The notes beneath the pieces were generated by a model. The model ran no database searches. It saw only the letters and a list, made by a program, of their open reading frames with translations, and was not told the origin of the DNA. 64,000 nt of DNA from Alphaproteobacteria bacterium (GTDB taxonomy: Bacteria; Pseudomonadota; Alphaproteobacteria; JAVJVX01), in assembly GCA_040220875.1 (NCBI GenBank), contig JAVJVX010000003.1, positions 324,969-388,968 of the forward strand, written 5' to 3'. Shown here piece after piece: positions 1 to 8,837 of this stretch (its first letter is position 1; every line of letters starts with the position of its first letter). The position numbers were made by a program, and so were the translations under genes.

Positions 1-2800
1 CGTCCTCTTCCTCACCCAGATCAAAGGTGGCCGAAAGCGGCTGCGACAACTTGGAGCCGTCGCGGTAAAGCGCGATGGCCTTGAGGCCCAGTCTCCAGGC
101 CATGTCGTACGCGTCGCGGCAATCCCCGACCGTGGCGTTGTTGGGCATGTTGATGGTCTTCGAGATGGCGCCCGAAATGAAGGGCTGGCTCGCGGCCATC
201 ATGCGGATATGGCTCTCATAGGACAGAAAGCGCTTGCCGATCCGGCCACAGGGATTGGCGCAGTCGAAAACCGGCAGGTGCTCGTCCTTCAGCCCCGGTG
301 CGCCTTCCAGCGTCATCGCGCCGCAGCAATAGGTGTTCGCCGCCTCGATCTCGGCTTTGGAAAAGCCGAGCGCCTCCAGCATGTTGAACGAGACGTCGTT
401 GAGCTGCTCGTCGGTGAAACCGAAGACCCGCTTGCACAATTCGTCCCCGAGCGTCCAGCGATTGAAGACGAACTTGATGTCGAACGCCGTCGCCAGTCCA
501 TCCTCGACTGTCTGGAGCGCTGCCTCGGTGAAGCCCAGCGCGCGGAGTTTTTCGTGGTTGACGCCGGGCGCGTCCTTCAGCGTGCCGTAGCCGACGGCGT
601 AACGGATGATCTTCTCGATTTCTTCCGGGGCGTAGCCCAGTGTTTCGAGCGCGACCGGCACGGTGCGGTTGATGATCTTGAAGTAGCCACCGCCGGCCAG
701 CTTCTTGAACTTGACCAGCGCGAAATCGGGTTCGATCCCCGTGGTGTCGCAATCCATGACAAGTCCGATGGTGCCCGTGGGCGCAATCACGCTGGCCTGG
801 GCGTTCCGGTAGCCATGGGCTTCGCCCAGACGGAGCGCCTGGTCCCAGGCCGTGCGTGCGGCCGCGATCAGTCGTTCATCGGGGCAGGCGGCCGCGTCCA
901 GCGCGACGGGAGCGTTGGCGAGGCCCTCATAGCCGGCCGCCTCGCCATAGGCGGCCTGCCGATGATTGCGCATCACCCGAAGCATGGCCTCGCGATTGGC
1001 CGCGAAACCCGGGAACGGTCCCAGCTCGCCGGCCATCTCGGCTGAGGTCGCATAGGATGCGCCCGTCATGATGGCCGAAATCGCGCCGCAGACGGCGCGG
1101 CCGGCGTCGCTGTCATATCCGAGCCCGGAGGCGAGCAAGAGTCCGCCGATATTTGCGAAGCCGAGACCCAGCGTACGGTAATCGTAGGAAAGGCGCGCGA
1201 TTTCGCGGGACGGGAACTGAGCCATGGCGACGGAAATCTCGAGCGTGATGGTCCACAGCCGGACCGCGTGTTCGAACGCTTCAGTGTCGAACCCGTCTTC
1301 GCGCGACCAGAAGGTCAACAGATTGAGGCTCGCCAGGTTGCACGCCGTGTCGTCGAGAAACATGTATTCCGAGCACGGGTTGGACGCGTTGATGGGGCCG
1401 CTCTCGGGGCAGGTATGCCAGGCGTTGATCGTGGTGTCGTACTGGATTCCGGGGTCCGCGCTCGCCCAGGCGGCGTGTGCCACCTGATCCCAGAGATCGC
1501 GCGCCCGCAAGGTTCGCGCCGTCTTGCCATCGAGCCGGCGGATCAGGTCCCATTCCCCATCCTCGCGCACGCGGGAGAAGAATTCGTCCGTCACACGGAC
1601 GGAATTGTTCGAGTTCTGGCCCGATACCGTGAGATAGGCTTCCGAATCCCAGTCGGTGTCATAGGTCTTGAACTCGATTCGGCTGTAGCCCTGGCGGGCG
1701 AACTGGATCACCCGGGCGATGTAGCTTTCCGGGATCGCAATCTTGCGCGCCCGCCGGACCGCCGCCTTCAGCGCCGGGTTCTTCTTGGGATCGAACCGCT
1801 CGTCCTCCGCCACCTCCTCGGTGCTGCAGGCGGCCATGATGGCGTTAAGCTGCTCGTTATTGATTTTGGAGCCGGTGACGAGTGCCGCGACCTTCTGTTC
1901 CTCGATGACTTTCCAGTTGATGAAGTCCTCGATATCCGGGTGATCGATGTTGACAATCACCATCTTGGCCGCGCGCCGTGTCGTGCCCCCCGACTTGATG
2001 GCGCCCGCCGCCCGGTCGCCGATCTTGAGAAAACTCATTAGCCCGGAGGATTTTCCACCGCCTGAAAGCTTCTCGCCATCTCCCCGGAGATTGGAAAAAT
2101 TTGTCCCGGTGCCTGAGCCGTATTTGAACAGGCGCGCCTCGCGTACCCAGAGATCCATGATGCCGCCGTCATTGACCAGATCGTCGTCGATCGACTGGAT
2201 GAAGCACGCATGGGGCTGGGGATGCTCGTAGGACGAGGCGGAGCGGACGAGCTCGCCCGATTGGGGGTCGACATAGTAGTGGCCCTGGCCCGGCCCATCG
2301 ATACCGTAGGCCCAGTGCAGGCCCGTGTTGAACCATTGGGGCGAGTTGGGGGCGCATTTCTGGGTCGCGACCATGTGGCGCATTTCGTCAAAAAAGGCGC
2401 GCGCATCCGCCTCGGTATCGAAATAGCCGCCTTTCCAGCCCCAGTAAGTCCAGGTCCCCGCGAGCCGGTCGAAAACCTGCGTGGCCGCACTTTCCCCAAC
2501 ATAGCGGGCTTCGGGATCGAGCGCCTCGAGTGCCGCCTCGTCCGCCACATGGCGCTGCAGCCAGGTCGGGACACCGGGCTCGGCCACGCGTTTCAGCCGG
2601 GCCGGAACGCCCGCCTTGCGGAAATATTTCTGCGCGAGAACGTCGCTCGCCACTTGCGACCAGGATTCAGGGACTTCGAGTTCACTGAGTTGAAAGACGA
2701 GCGAACCGTCCGGGTTCTTGATTTCACTCGACGTCCTGCGAAAGGCAATCGCTTCGTATGGATCCCTGCCTGCGGTCGTAAAGCGGCGTTCAATCTTCAT
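1..2800 (-). CDS. nrdJ: Adenosylcobalamin-dependent ribonucleotide reductase (class II), 3' end outside window
   Basis: Class II ribonucleotide reductase, which makes deoxyribonucleotides using adenosylcobalamin as radical source and so needs no oxygen-dependent metallocofactor. Reading the minus strand from ATG at 2800 gives an uninterrupted frame to the window edge, about 930 codons. It contains the glycyl/cysteine active-site landmarks of the family: NPCSEY followed by CNLASLNL, the GxGTGTN segment, the NNSVRV substrate-loop region and a late NMPNNATV stretch. The C-terminus, with the usual redox-active cysteines, lies beyond position 1. The N-terminus (MKIERRFTT) matches the alphaproteobacterial form. 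Upstream DnaA-like and NrdR-like boxes suggest replication-linked control. It is monocistronic as far as can be seen. Identification is secure. Confidence 0.95.
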   Translation of the reverse strand, partial: MKIERRFTTAGRDPYEAIAFRRTSSEIKNPDGSLVFQLSELEVPESWSQVASDVLAQKYFRKAGVPARLKRVAEPGVPTWLQRHVADEAALEALDPEARYVGESAATQVFDRLAGTWTYWGWKGGYFDTEADARAFFDEMRHMVATQKCAPNSPQWFNTGLHWAYGIDGPGQGHYYVDPQSGELVRSASSYEHPQPHACFIQSIDDDLVNDGGIMDLWVREARLFKYGSGTGTNFSNLRGDGEKLSGGGKSSGLMSFLKIGDRAAGAIKSGGTTRRAAKMVIVNIDHPDIEDFINWKVIEEQKVAALVTGSKINNEQLNAIMAACSTEEVAEDERFDPKKNPALKAAVRRARKIAIPESYIARVIQFARQGYSRIEFKTYDTDWDSEAYLTVSGQNSNNSVRVTDEFFSRVREDGEWDLIRRLDGKTARTLRARDLWDQVAHAAWASADPGIQYDTTINAWHTCPESGPINASNPCSEYMFLDDTACNLASLNLLTFWSREDGFDTEAFEHAVRLWTITLEISVAMAQFPSREIARLSYDYRTLGLGFANIGGLLLASGLGYDSDAGRAVCGAISAIMTGASYATSAEMAGELGPFPGFAANREAMLRVMRNHRQAAYGEAAGYEGLANAPVALDAAACPDERLIAAARTAWDQALRLGEAHGYRNAQASVIAPTGTIGLVMDCDTTGIEPDFALVKFKKLAGGGYFKIINRTVPVALETLGYAPEEIEKIIRYAVGYGTLKDAPGVNHEKLRALGFTEAALQTVEDGLATAFDIKFVFNRWTLGDELCKRVFGFTDEQLNDVSFNMLEALGFSKAEIEAANTYCCGAMTLEGAPGLKDEHLPVFDCANPCGRIGKRFLSYESHIRMMAASQPFISGAISKTINMPNNATVGDCRDAYDMAWRLGLKAIALYRDGSKLSQPLSATFDLGEEED

Positions 2801-2837
2801 GGCCAATCATCCCCCTCAACTCGTGCGCGTGGTCCGG

Positions 2838-2958
2838 TTTATCCGTGCCGTCGCGGGTGTCCCGCGGTTTTCCACAGAGTTATCCCCAAGAAGTCCCCTA
2901 TGGCTGGGCCGGAGTCGCGAGAGTACCTCCAAGATATGGTGGCTTCAACAATATCTTG
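2838..2958. promoter_or_regulatory. DnaA-like and NrdR-like boxes upstream of nrdJ
   Basis: The 387 bp between nrdJ and the NDUFA12 gene hold no gene. They contain TTTTCCACA (2868-2876) and TTATCCCCA (2880-2888), both close to the DnaA box TTWTNCACA, and a weaker TTATCCGTG (2839-2847). Further out are CAAGATATGG (2930-2939) and CAATATCTTG (2949-2958), 8/10 and 9/10 matches to the NrdR core CWATATATWG. Their 19-bp centre spacing differs from the usual 31-32 bp, so NrdR control is tentative. Confidence 0.4.
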
Positions 2959-3187
2959 CGTGATTGGCCAATTTACCCGCGAGATGTAGTGAAATTTTAA
3001 TGCTTCTGTCATTGACGGGCGGGTGAGGCGCCGGGCGCGGCCGGGCCGGTCAGCCAGGAGCGGGCTGATGGCGGCACCGTGCGCTATGGACCTGCCTTCG
3101 GGTGAATGCCATATTCCCCCCGCCCGGGCGCGGGCGCAGGGTCTCGGGCTTCATCGCGCGCATGGATTGGAACGGAATCGGACGGGT

Positions 3188-3544
3188 ATGAGCTGGGGAA
3201 CACATCTTTTCACGTGGATTTACGGCCGCCAGGTCGGGACCGACCGTTTCGGCAACCGTTATTATGAAAGCCGCCATTTCAAGCGCTACGGCCGCGGCCG
3301 CCGGTGGGTGCTCTATCGGGGCGGCGACGAGGCCTCGAAAGTGCCGCCGGAATGGCATGCATGGCTGCACAACATCACCGACGAGCCACTGCAGGAGGCC
3401 GCGGCTGCCAAGCGTCCCTGGCAGAAGGAACACCTGCCCAATCTCACCGGATCGCCCGAGGCCTATCGGCCGGAGGGCCACGTCCTCAACAAGGGTGCGC
3501 ACGCGTCCGCCACCGGCGATTACGAGCCTTGGCGCCCGTCCTGA
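3188..3544 (+). CDS. NADH:ubiquinone oxidoreductase subunit NDUFA12 (B17.2-like)
   Basis: 118-aa accessory subunit of respiratory complex I, the bacterial homologue of mitochondrial NDUFA12/B17.2. It sits at the cytoplasmic face of the inner membrane. The start MSWGTH at 3188 is preferred over the longer frame from 3023 because homology to the family begins there (TWIYGRQVGTD, then RRWVLYRG, then PPEWHAWLH). The C-terminal region with W-Q-K-E-H-x-P-N is also typical. This subunit is restricted to alphaproteobacteria and mitochondria, which supports the taxonomic guess. It is followed at 67 bp by mlaD, a frequent neighbour in alphaproteobacteria. Confidence 0.92.
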   Translation: MSWGTHLFTWIYGRQVGTDRFGNRYYESRHFKRYGRGRRWVLYRGGDEASKVPPEWHAWLHNITDEPLQEAAAAKRPWQKEHLPNLTGSPEAYRPEGHVLNKGAHASATGDYEPWRPS

Positions 3545-3611
3545 GCGGGGCGCCCCGACTTGGCGGAAGCGGCGACACACCAACCCGTGCCTTGAATAGA
3601 ACAGGTAAGCT

Positions 3612-4085
3612 ATGCGTAGAAATGTGATCGAAACCGTCATCGGCGCGCTGGTCCTGGCGATCGCCGTCCTGTTCGGCGTCTTCGCCTACACGTCGGCCGA
3701 CGTGCGCGATATCGATGGCTACCGGGTCACCGCCCGGTTCGACCGGGTCGATGGAATTCAGGTCGGCAGCGATGTCAGGATCGGCGGAATCAAGATCGGC
3801 ACGGTCTCAAACATGGCGCTCGATCCGGAGTTCTATCAGGCTGTGACCGAGCTCATCATCGATCCGTCGGTCAGGCTGCCGAGCGACACGGTGGCCAAAG
3901 TGACGAGCGACGGGCTCCTGGGATCGAAATACATGGCGCTCGATCCCGGCGGGGCGGAAGACATGATCCAGCCGGGCGGCGAGATTCGGTTTACCCAGTC
4001 CTCGCTCTCGCTTGAGGATCTCGTGGGGCAGTTCATCTTTTCCAATTCCGCCGACGACAAAGAGGGTGATAGCGTCCCCGAATGA
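3612..4085 (+). CDS. mlaD: MlaD-like MCE-domain lipid transport protein
   Basis: 157-aa inner-membrane-anchored substrate-binding subunit of the Mla system, which returns phospholipids from the outer to the inner membrane. A single N-terminal membrane segment (about residues 7-25) is followed by one MCE domain (VDGIQVGSDVRIGGIKIGTV) covering most of the periplasmic part. Length is close to the usual 150-180 aa. The other Mla genes (ABC transporter E/F, C, B) are not in this window, so this is the detached mlaD arrangement seen in alphaproteobacteria. The stop overlaps the next gene's ATG by 4 bp, suggesting translational coupling. Confidence 0.9.
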   Translation: MRRNVIETVIGALVLAIAVLFGVFAYTSADVRDIDGYRVTARFDRVDGIQVGSDVRIGGIKIGTVSNMALDPEFYQAVTELIIDPSVRLPSDTVAKVTSDGLLGSKYMALDPGGAEDMIQPGGEIRFTQSSLSLEDLVGQFIFSNSADDKEGDSVPE

Positions 4086-4846
4086 CCGGGCAATCCTGGA
4101 ATCCGGGAAAATACGAACGCGACGCCGGATTCGTCAGCGCGCTGGGGCGCGATGTGGTGGGACTGCTGGCGCCCCGGCCGGGCGAGCGCATTCTCGATCT
4201 CGGCTGCGGCGACGGCCGGCTGACGATGGATCTGGCGGCGGCGGGGTGCAAGGTGGTGGGCGTCGATTCGAGCCCCGAATTTGTCGACGCCGCCCGGGCG
4301 CGCGGCCTGGACGTCCGCCAAATGGACGCCCAGGACCTTGATTTCGAGGGGGAATTCGACGCCGTCTTCTCCAATGCCGCGCTTCACTGGATGAAGGATG
4401 CGGCTGGCGTCGTCCGCGGCGTGCGCCGGGCGCTGGTTCCGGGCGGGCGGTTTGTCGCTGAATGCGGTGGTGCGGGAAATGTCGGACGGGTTCATCAGGC
4501 GCTTTACGCCGCGCTGAAGGCCCGGGGAATTGACGCGGCCACCGTCGACCCCTGGTATTTCCCCGACGCCGAGGCGTACCGTCGGCAGCTCGAGGCAGCC
4601 GGGTTTCGCGTCACGGACTGCGTCCTGTTCGAACGGCCGACCGATCTGCCAGGCACGCTTGCGGACTGGCTCGAAATCTTCGCGGGCGCGTTTCTGGCGA
4701 CCCTGCCCGAGGCGGACCGGCCGGTGGTTGTCAAGGAGGTGAGCGATGGTCTGGCCCCGGCGCTCTGCCGCCGCGGGGGCGCGGACGGGGCCGATCTCTG
4801 GTGGGTCGATTATGTGCGCCTGCGCTTCGCGGCCGTCTGTCCCTGA
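4082..4846 (+). CDS. Class I SAM-dependent methyltransferase
   Basis: 254-aa cytoplasmic methyltransferase with a Rossmann-fold SAM-binding domain. Motif I is ILDLGCGDGRLT (about residues 37-48), the acidic residue ending strand 2 is in VVGVDSS, and FDAVFSNAALHWM matches motif IV of the trans-aconitate methyltransferase/BioC-like group. The substrate cannot be predicted. It overlaps mlaD by ATGA and therefore probably shares its transcript. Some relatives are annotated as malonyl-ACP or trans-aconitate methyltransferases, but nothing nearby (no biotin or aconitate genes) supports either name. Confidence 0.85.
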   Translation: MTGQSWNPGKYERDAGFVSALGRDVVGLLAPRPGERILDLGCGDGRLTMDLAAAGCKVVGVDSSPEFVDAARARGLDVRQMDAQDLDFEGEFDAVFSNAALHWMKDAAGVVRGVRRALVPGGRFVAECGGAGNVGRVHQALYAALKARGIDAATVDPWYFPDAEAYRRQLEAAGFRVTDCVLFERPTDLPGTLADWLEIFAGAFLATLPEADRPVVVKEVSDGLAPALCRRGGADGADLWWVDYVRLRFAAVCP

Positions 4847-4949
4847 CGCGCGAGCGCCGCAAAACCTCTTTTTCGCCACATTGGGTATGCCTATTGTGAG
4901 GTGAGGCCGCGGGCAATCGCGCGCCGGCCAGGAACGCTGGAATCGCCGG

Positions 4950-5210
4950 ATGAACAAGCCACCTACCGACCGGACGCGGCGCTATGAACCGAAGACCGCC
5001 TTCTGGCGCACGCCGGCTGGCGACCCGCTCTCGTGCGTGGAAAAGCTCAAGGTGCTCGACGAGAATATCGAGGAGATCCGCCAACTGGCGCAGGACGCGC
5101 TGGAGGACGCCCTGCTGATGGGCTGCGACGAGGCGCAGGTCCGCGCCGTTCTGGCCGAGTTGATCAGCGAACTGCACAATCCCTACCGGACCGGGGCTGG
5201 GAAGAAATGA
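4950..5210 (+). CDS. Small conserved protein of unknown function
   Basis: 86-aa soluble protein without signal or membrane segment. The N-terminal third is polar and basic (TDRTRRYEPKTAFWRTP). The rest is strongly helical and acidic with heptad-like leucines (LDENIEEIRQLAQDALEDAL), followed by one Cys-Asp-Glu and a short helix. I do not recognise a named family. Coding status is supported by the exact ATGA overlap with the DUF2155 gene downstream and by helix-like composition. Linkage suggests a function tied to the DUF2155 protein or to the aat/acc cluster, but that is inference only. Confidence 0.7.
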   Translation: MNKPPTDRTRRYEPKTAFWRTPAGDPLSCVEKLKVLDENIEEIRQLAQDALEDALLMGCDEAQVRAVLAELISELHNPYRTGAGKK

Positions 5211-5683
5211 ACCGGCTGACCTGGTCCCGGGGGATGCGCTCTGCGCTTGCGGCGCTGCCCGCGATTGCCATTGCGGTGCTGGCACCGGCCGCGCCCGAGG
5301 CGGCCAACGAATTCGATACCGAGATCGCGCTGCTCGGCGGGCTCGACAAGGTGACGGCCCGGGTTTCGGAATTCGAGGCGCCGATCGGCGAGGACACCCG
5401 TTTCGGCAGCCTCAGGCTGAGGGTGGAACGGTGCCTGAAACGTCCGCCCGAGGAGCCGCCCGAAAGCGCTGCCTTTCTCGTGATCGAGGATGTGCGGCCG
5501 GGCGAGCCCGCGGTCAGGCTGTTCGAGGGGTGGATGTTCGCCTCGAGCCCCGCCCTCTCTGCGCTCGAGCATCCCGTCTACGATGTCTGGGTCATCGAGT
5601 GCAGAAAACCGGCCTCGAAACCCTGGGGCAGCTCGGCCGGGAAGGCGGCCGCGCGTGCCAGCGCCCTGCCCAAGAGCTGGTGA
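5207..5683 (+). CDS. DUF2155 domain periplasmic protein
   Basis: 158-aa predicted secreted protein. The start is ATG at 5207, overlapping the upstream stop. A signal peptide (about residues 10-35) ends near APEAANEF. The mature part carries the DUF2155 pattern: [15 protein letters not shown], then [11 protein letters not shown], and [10 protein letters not shown] near the end. Two cysteines about 100 residues apart could form a disulfide. The function of DUF2155 is unknown. The family is alphaproteobacterial and is often found beside aat and accBC, as here. The 3' end overlaps the convergent aat gene by 106 bp. Confidence 0.85.
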   Translation: MNRLTWSRGMRSALAALPAIAIAVLAPAAPEAANEFDTEIALLGGLDKVTARVSEFEAPIGEDTRFGSLRLRVERCLKRPPEEPPESAAFLVIEDVRPGEPAVRLFEGWMFASSPALSALEHPVYDVWVIECRKPASKPWGSSAGKAAARASALPKSW

Positions 5684-6225
5684 TACGCGTCGCGGCCAAT
5701 ATCGATGGCGCCAAACTGGCGCAGATGAGGCGTCACGAACTGGGTGTCGAGTAGCTCGAAGCCGCCGTATCTGAGCCGCATGACGAGATGAACGAGAGCC
5801 ACCTTGCTGGCATCGCGCTCGCGCGAGAACATGCTTTCACCAAAAAACGCCGCCCCCAGGGAAACGCCGTAAAGCCCGCCCACGAGCCGCCCGTCGCGCC
5901 AGCATTCGACGCTGTGCGCGTGCCCGATGTCGTGGAGACGCGAATAAAGATCGACGATGTCGCGGTTGATCCACGTTCCCGGCCGCAAGGCGGTCGCTTC
6001 GGCGCAGGCCTCGATCACGTCGCGAAAGGCATGGTCGATGCGCACCGTGAACCGGCCCTGCCGGCAGGTCTTGGCCAGGCGGCGCGGCAGGTGAAAATCA
6101 TCGAGCGGCAGGATGCCCCGGAGGTTTGGGTCGATCCAGTGGAGATCCTCGTCCTCGCGGCTTTCCGCCATGGGAAAGACGCCGAGCGCGTAGGCTTTCA
6201 GCACGATTTCAGGCGTAATTATCAT
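5578..6225 (-). CDS. aat: Leucyl/phenylalanyl-tRNA--protein transferase
   Basis: 215-aa enzyme of the N-end-rule pathway that adds Leu or Phe from aminoacyl-tRNA to proteins with N-terminal Arg or Lys, marking them for ClpAP. Family hallmarks are [19 protein letters not shown] at the N-terminus, W-I-D-P-x-x-[17 protein letters not shown] and the conserved FGESMFSR core. Length is normal. It is the last gene of the minus-strand aroQ-accB-accC-aat group, 39 bp after accC. Its 3' end overlaps the DUF2155 gene convergently. Confidence 0.95.
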   Translation of the reverse strand: MIITPEIVLKAYALGVFPMAESREDEDLHWIDPNLRGILPLDDFHLPRRLAKTCRQGRFTVRIDHAFRDVIEACAEATALRPGTWINRDIVDLYSRLHDIGHAHSVECWRDGRLVGGLYGVSLGAAFFGESMFSRERDASKVALVHLVMRLRYGGFELLDTQFVTPHLRQFGAIDIGRDAYHQLLGRALARAAAFPAELPQGFEAGFLHSMTQTS

Positions 6226-6264
6226 GGCCGCCAGTCCCCGGAAGACACGCGATGGCCAGAACGC

Positions 6265-7611
6265 TTACGGGCTGCCTTCCTTCATCAGCTTTTCGAGCCA
6301 GTGGATTGTATAGTCGCCGTTAATGAAGTCGGGTTCGGCAATCAGGCGCTCATGCAGCGGGATGGTGGTCTTAATGCCGCCAATCACGCATTCGCCGAGG
6401 GCGCGTTTCAGTCGTAGCAGGCATTCGTTGCGTGTGGCCCCGTGAACGACAAGCTTGCCGATCAGGCTGTCGTAATAAGGCGGGATCGTCGCGCCGGCAT
6501 AGAGGGCCGAATCCATGCGCACCCCCAGCCCTCCCGGCGGATGGTAGTCCGTGACCGTGCCCGGTGCGGGCGTGAAGGTCTCGGGGTCTTCGGCGTTGAT
6601 GCGGCACTCGATCGCGTGGCCGTTAATAGTAATCTCGTCCTGCGAAAAACTGATCGGGTTGCCGGCCGCGACACGAATCTGCTCGCGCACAAGGTCGACG
6701 CCCGTGACCATTTCCGTGATCGGGTGCTCCACCTGCAGGCGCGTGTTCATCTCGATGAAATAAAACCGGCCATCCTCGAACAGAAATTCGACCGTGCCGG
6801 CGCTGAGATACTTGAACTTCGAGAGCGCCTGGACGACGACGTCGCCAATTTCGCGCCGGACGGCATCATTGAGTGCGGGCGAGGGAGCTTCCTCGAGCAC
6901 CTTCTGATGTCGGCGCTGGAGTGAACAGTCCCGCTCGCCGAGATGGACGACATGGCCCTGGCCATCACCGATGACCTGCACCTCGATATGGCGGGGTGCG
7001 GCCAGGTATTTTTCAAGATAGACCGTGTCGTCTCCGAAGGCCGCTTTGGACTCGTTCTTGGCTGTGGACAGGCCGGCGGCCAGTTCCTCGGGCGTGTTAG
7101 CCACCTTCATGCCACGCCCGCCGCCTCCGGCTGCGGCCTTGATCAGCACCGGGTAGCCGATTTCGCTCGCGAATTTCTTGGCTTCGGCAAGATCTCGAAT
7201 AGCGCCGTCAGAGCCCGGCACGACCGGCAGGCCGAGTTCGACGGCCTTGGTCTTGGCTGCGATCTTGTCGCCCATGACGGCGATCTGTTCCGGCGTCGGG
7301 CCGATGAAGGTCAGCCCGTGGTCCTCCGTGATCTGGGCGAAGCTTGCATTTTCCGAGAGAAAGCCCACGCCCGGATGAATGGCGTCGGCATCGGTAATCG
7401 TGGCGGCCGAGACGATGGCGGGAATATTCAGATAGCTTTCCGCCGGCGCGGGGGGGCCGATGCAGACCGATTCGTCCGCCAGTCGCACATGCATCGCCTC
7501 GCTGTCGGCAGTGGAGTGGACCGCGACGGTGCTGATCCCCATTTCCTTGCACGCACGGTGAATCCGGAGGGCAATTTCGCCGCGGTTCGCGATAAGAATC
7601 TTTTCGAACAT
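6265..7611 (-). CDS. accC: Acetyl-CoA carboxylase, biotin carboxylase subunit
   Basis: 448-aa ATP-grasp enzyme that carboxylates the biotin on AccB, the first half-reaction of malonyl-CoA synthesis for fatty acids. The N-terminal domain begins MFEKILIANRGEIALR. The glycine-rich ATP loop KAAAGGGGRGMK and the catalytic stretch EMNTRLQVEHPITEM are intact. Length equals the usual 445-450 aa. It lies 9 bp downstream of accB, so the two are co-transcribed as in most bacteria. The carboxyltransferase subunits are elsewhere. Confidence 0.97.
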   Translation of the reverse strand: MFEKILIANRGEIALRIHRACKEMGISTVAVHSTADSEAMHVRLADESVCIGPPAPAESYLNIPAIVSAATITDADAIHPGVGFLSENASFAQITEDHGLTFIGPTPEQIAVMGDKIAAKTKAVELGLPVVPGSDGAIRDLAEAKKFASEIGYPVLIKAAAGGGGRGMKVANTPEELAAGLSTAKNESKAAFGDDTVYLEKYLAAPRHIEVQVIGDGQGHVVHLGERDCSLQRRHQKVLEEAPSPALNDAVRREIGDVVVQALSKFKYLSAGTVEFLFEDGRFYFIEMNTRLQVEHPITEMVTGVDLVREQIRVAAGNPISFSQDEITINGHAIECRINAEDPETFTPAPGTVTDYHPPGGLGVRMDSALYAGATIPPYYDSLIGKLVVHGATRNECLLRLKRALGECVIGGIKTTIPLHERLIAEPDFINGDYTIHWLEKLMKEGSP

Positions 7612-7620
7612 CGCTGTCCG

Positions 7621-8079
7621 CTACTCGAGGATCATCAGGACGTCGCCGAACTCGACCGGCTGCCCATTGGCGACGGGAATCTTGGTCACCTTGCCTGCGC
7701 GCGGTGCAATGACCGGGTTCATCGTTTTCATGGCCTCGATGATCAGGAGCGTCTGGCCTTCCTCCACGTCGTCTCCGACCTTGACGAAGGCGGGCGCTCC
7801 CGGTTCGGGCTGCATGTAGATGGTACCGACCATGGGCGAGGGGACGGCGCCCGGATGGGCGGCGTCGGCCGCCTCGCTGCCAATGTCGTCGTTTCCGGGC
7901 GCAGCCCCGGGGGGGGTGCTGGCGGGCGCCGGCGCGGTGGCCACGACGGTCGCGCCTCCGCCCCGTGCAACACGGACCCGGCGGCCGGATATCTCTATTT
8001 CTATCTCGCTGAGGCCTGTCTCTTCCAACAGGTCCGCCATCTCGCGGATCAGTGTTTTATCAAGCTCGAATCGCGCCAT
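7621..8079 (-). CDS. accB: Acetyl-CoA carboxylase biotin carboxyl carrier protein
   Basis: 152-aa carrier of the covalently bound biotin of acetyl-CoA carboxylase. The C-terminal biotinyl domain contains IIEAMKTMNPV with the biotinylated lysine in E-A-M-K-T-M, followed by G-K-V and a final valine-rich hairpin. The middle is an Ala/Pro-rich flexible linker typical of BCCP. The N-terminal helix (LIREMADLLEETGLSEIEI) matches the family. It sits between aroQ (4-bp gap) and accC. Confidence 0.96.
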   Translation of the reverse strand: MARFELDKTLIREMADLLEETGLSEIEIEISGRRVRVARGGGATVVATAPAPASTPPGAAPGNDDIGSEAADAAHPGAVPSPMVGTIYMQPEPGAPAFVKVGDDVEEGQTLLIIEAMKTMNPVIAPRAGKVTKIPVANGQPVEFGDVLMILE

Positions 8080-8082
8080 TTG

Positions 8083-8541
8083 CTATTTGTCCGTCTGTTC
8101 GTTTTGGGTCAATAGCGCCACCAGTGCCTCGACGCCCATGATGTAACCCTGCCCGCGAAACCCGCAAATCACACCCGTCGCCACCTGGGACACATAGCTT
8201 CGATGACGGAATTCCTCGCGCCGGAAGATGTTGGACAGGTGTACCTCGACGATGGGGCCATCGAAGGACTGGAGGGCGTCGAGTATGGCGAGGGACGTGT
8301 GAGTGAACGCGCCGGCATTGACCACCAGCCCGTCGAAGCGGTTGCGGCTGTCCTGAATCCAGCCGATAAGCTCCGCCTCGTCATTGCTCTGGCGGAAAGT
8401 GACTTCGGCCCCCAACTCGGCCGCCCGGCGCCCGGTGCGGCGGGCAATGTCATCCAGGGTTTCCGCGCCATAATGCTCGGGTTCGCGCTGGCCGAGAAGA
8501 TTGAGGTTCGGGCCGTTGAGGACGAGAAGGTCGAAAGACAT
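8083..8541 (-). CDS. aroQ: 3-dehydroquinate dehydratase, type II
   Basis: 152-aa dodecameric-type dehydroquinase of the shikimate pathway (3-dehydroquinate to 3-dehydroshikimate). It shows VLNGPNLNLLGQREPEHYG at the N-terminus with the catalytic Tyr, NAGAFTHTS (substrate loop), EVHLSNIFRREEFRH and the C-terminal GVICGFRGQGY. Length is the usual 145-155 aa. It is the first gene of the cluster with accB and accC, a linkage common in proteobacteria. Confidence 0.96.
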   Translation of the reverse strand: MSFDLLVLNGPNLNLLGQREPEHYGAETLDDIARRTGRRAAELGAEVTFRQSNDEAELIGWIQDSRNRFDGLVVNAGAFTHTSLAILDALQSFDGPIVEVHLSNIFRREEFRHRSYVSQVATGVICGFRGQGYIMGVEALVALLTQNEQTDK

Positions 8542-8837
8542 GAGATTCGGCCGCCCTTACTCGCTACCCGAAATGTGTGAGGAACGCTCGATCATCCGTC
8601 TTCACCCTGGCCGTCGCGCGGGCCTGGCGGCTTCCGGCACGGCCCGGATTTATAACACGGGACCTCAGATGCGCAATGGCGGAGGCGAGCGTCAATCGCC
8701 GCCGGGCTCCGAGGAAAGGCCCGGCCGGCCGGGCTTTCGGTCGATGAGGATTTTGCTTTTATCCGGGGGCAGATACGTATATACCGCGCCCCTTGATTTG
8801 AAATCGGGGCCCTGTTCGGGCATGTTGAGGCCGCCCC
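8542..8837. other. Intergenic region between divergent aroQ and decarboxylase
   Basis: 296 bp that must hold the two divergent promoters. I see no convincing sigma70 pair with standard spacing. TATATA at 8778-8783 upstream of the decarboxylase is the best -10 candidate, but TTGCTT lies 19 bp before it. No RNA gene or repeat was recognised. Confidence 0.3.

Noticed and set aside
2868-2888. The two DnaA-like boxes as a replication origin
   Set aside because: Only two or three boxes, no AT-rich unwinding region and no typical origin neighbours such as hemE, parA, gidA or dnaA.
2801-3187. Possible cobalamin riboswitch before the B12-dependent reductase
   Set aside because: No B12-box-like sequence (GCCACTG type) or long structured leader could be seen in the interval.
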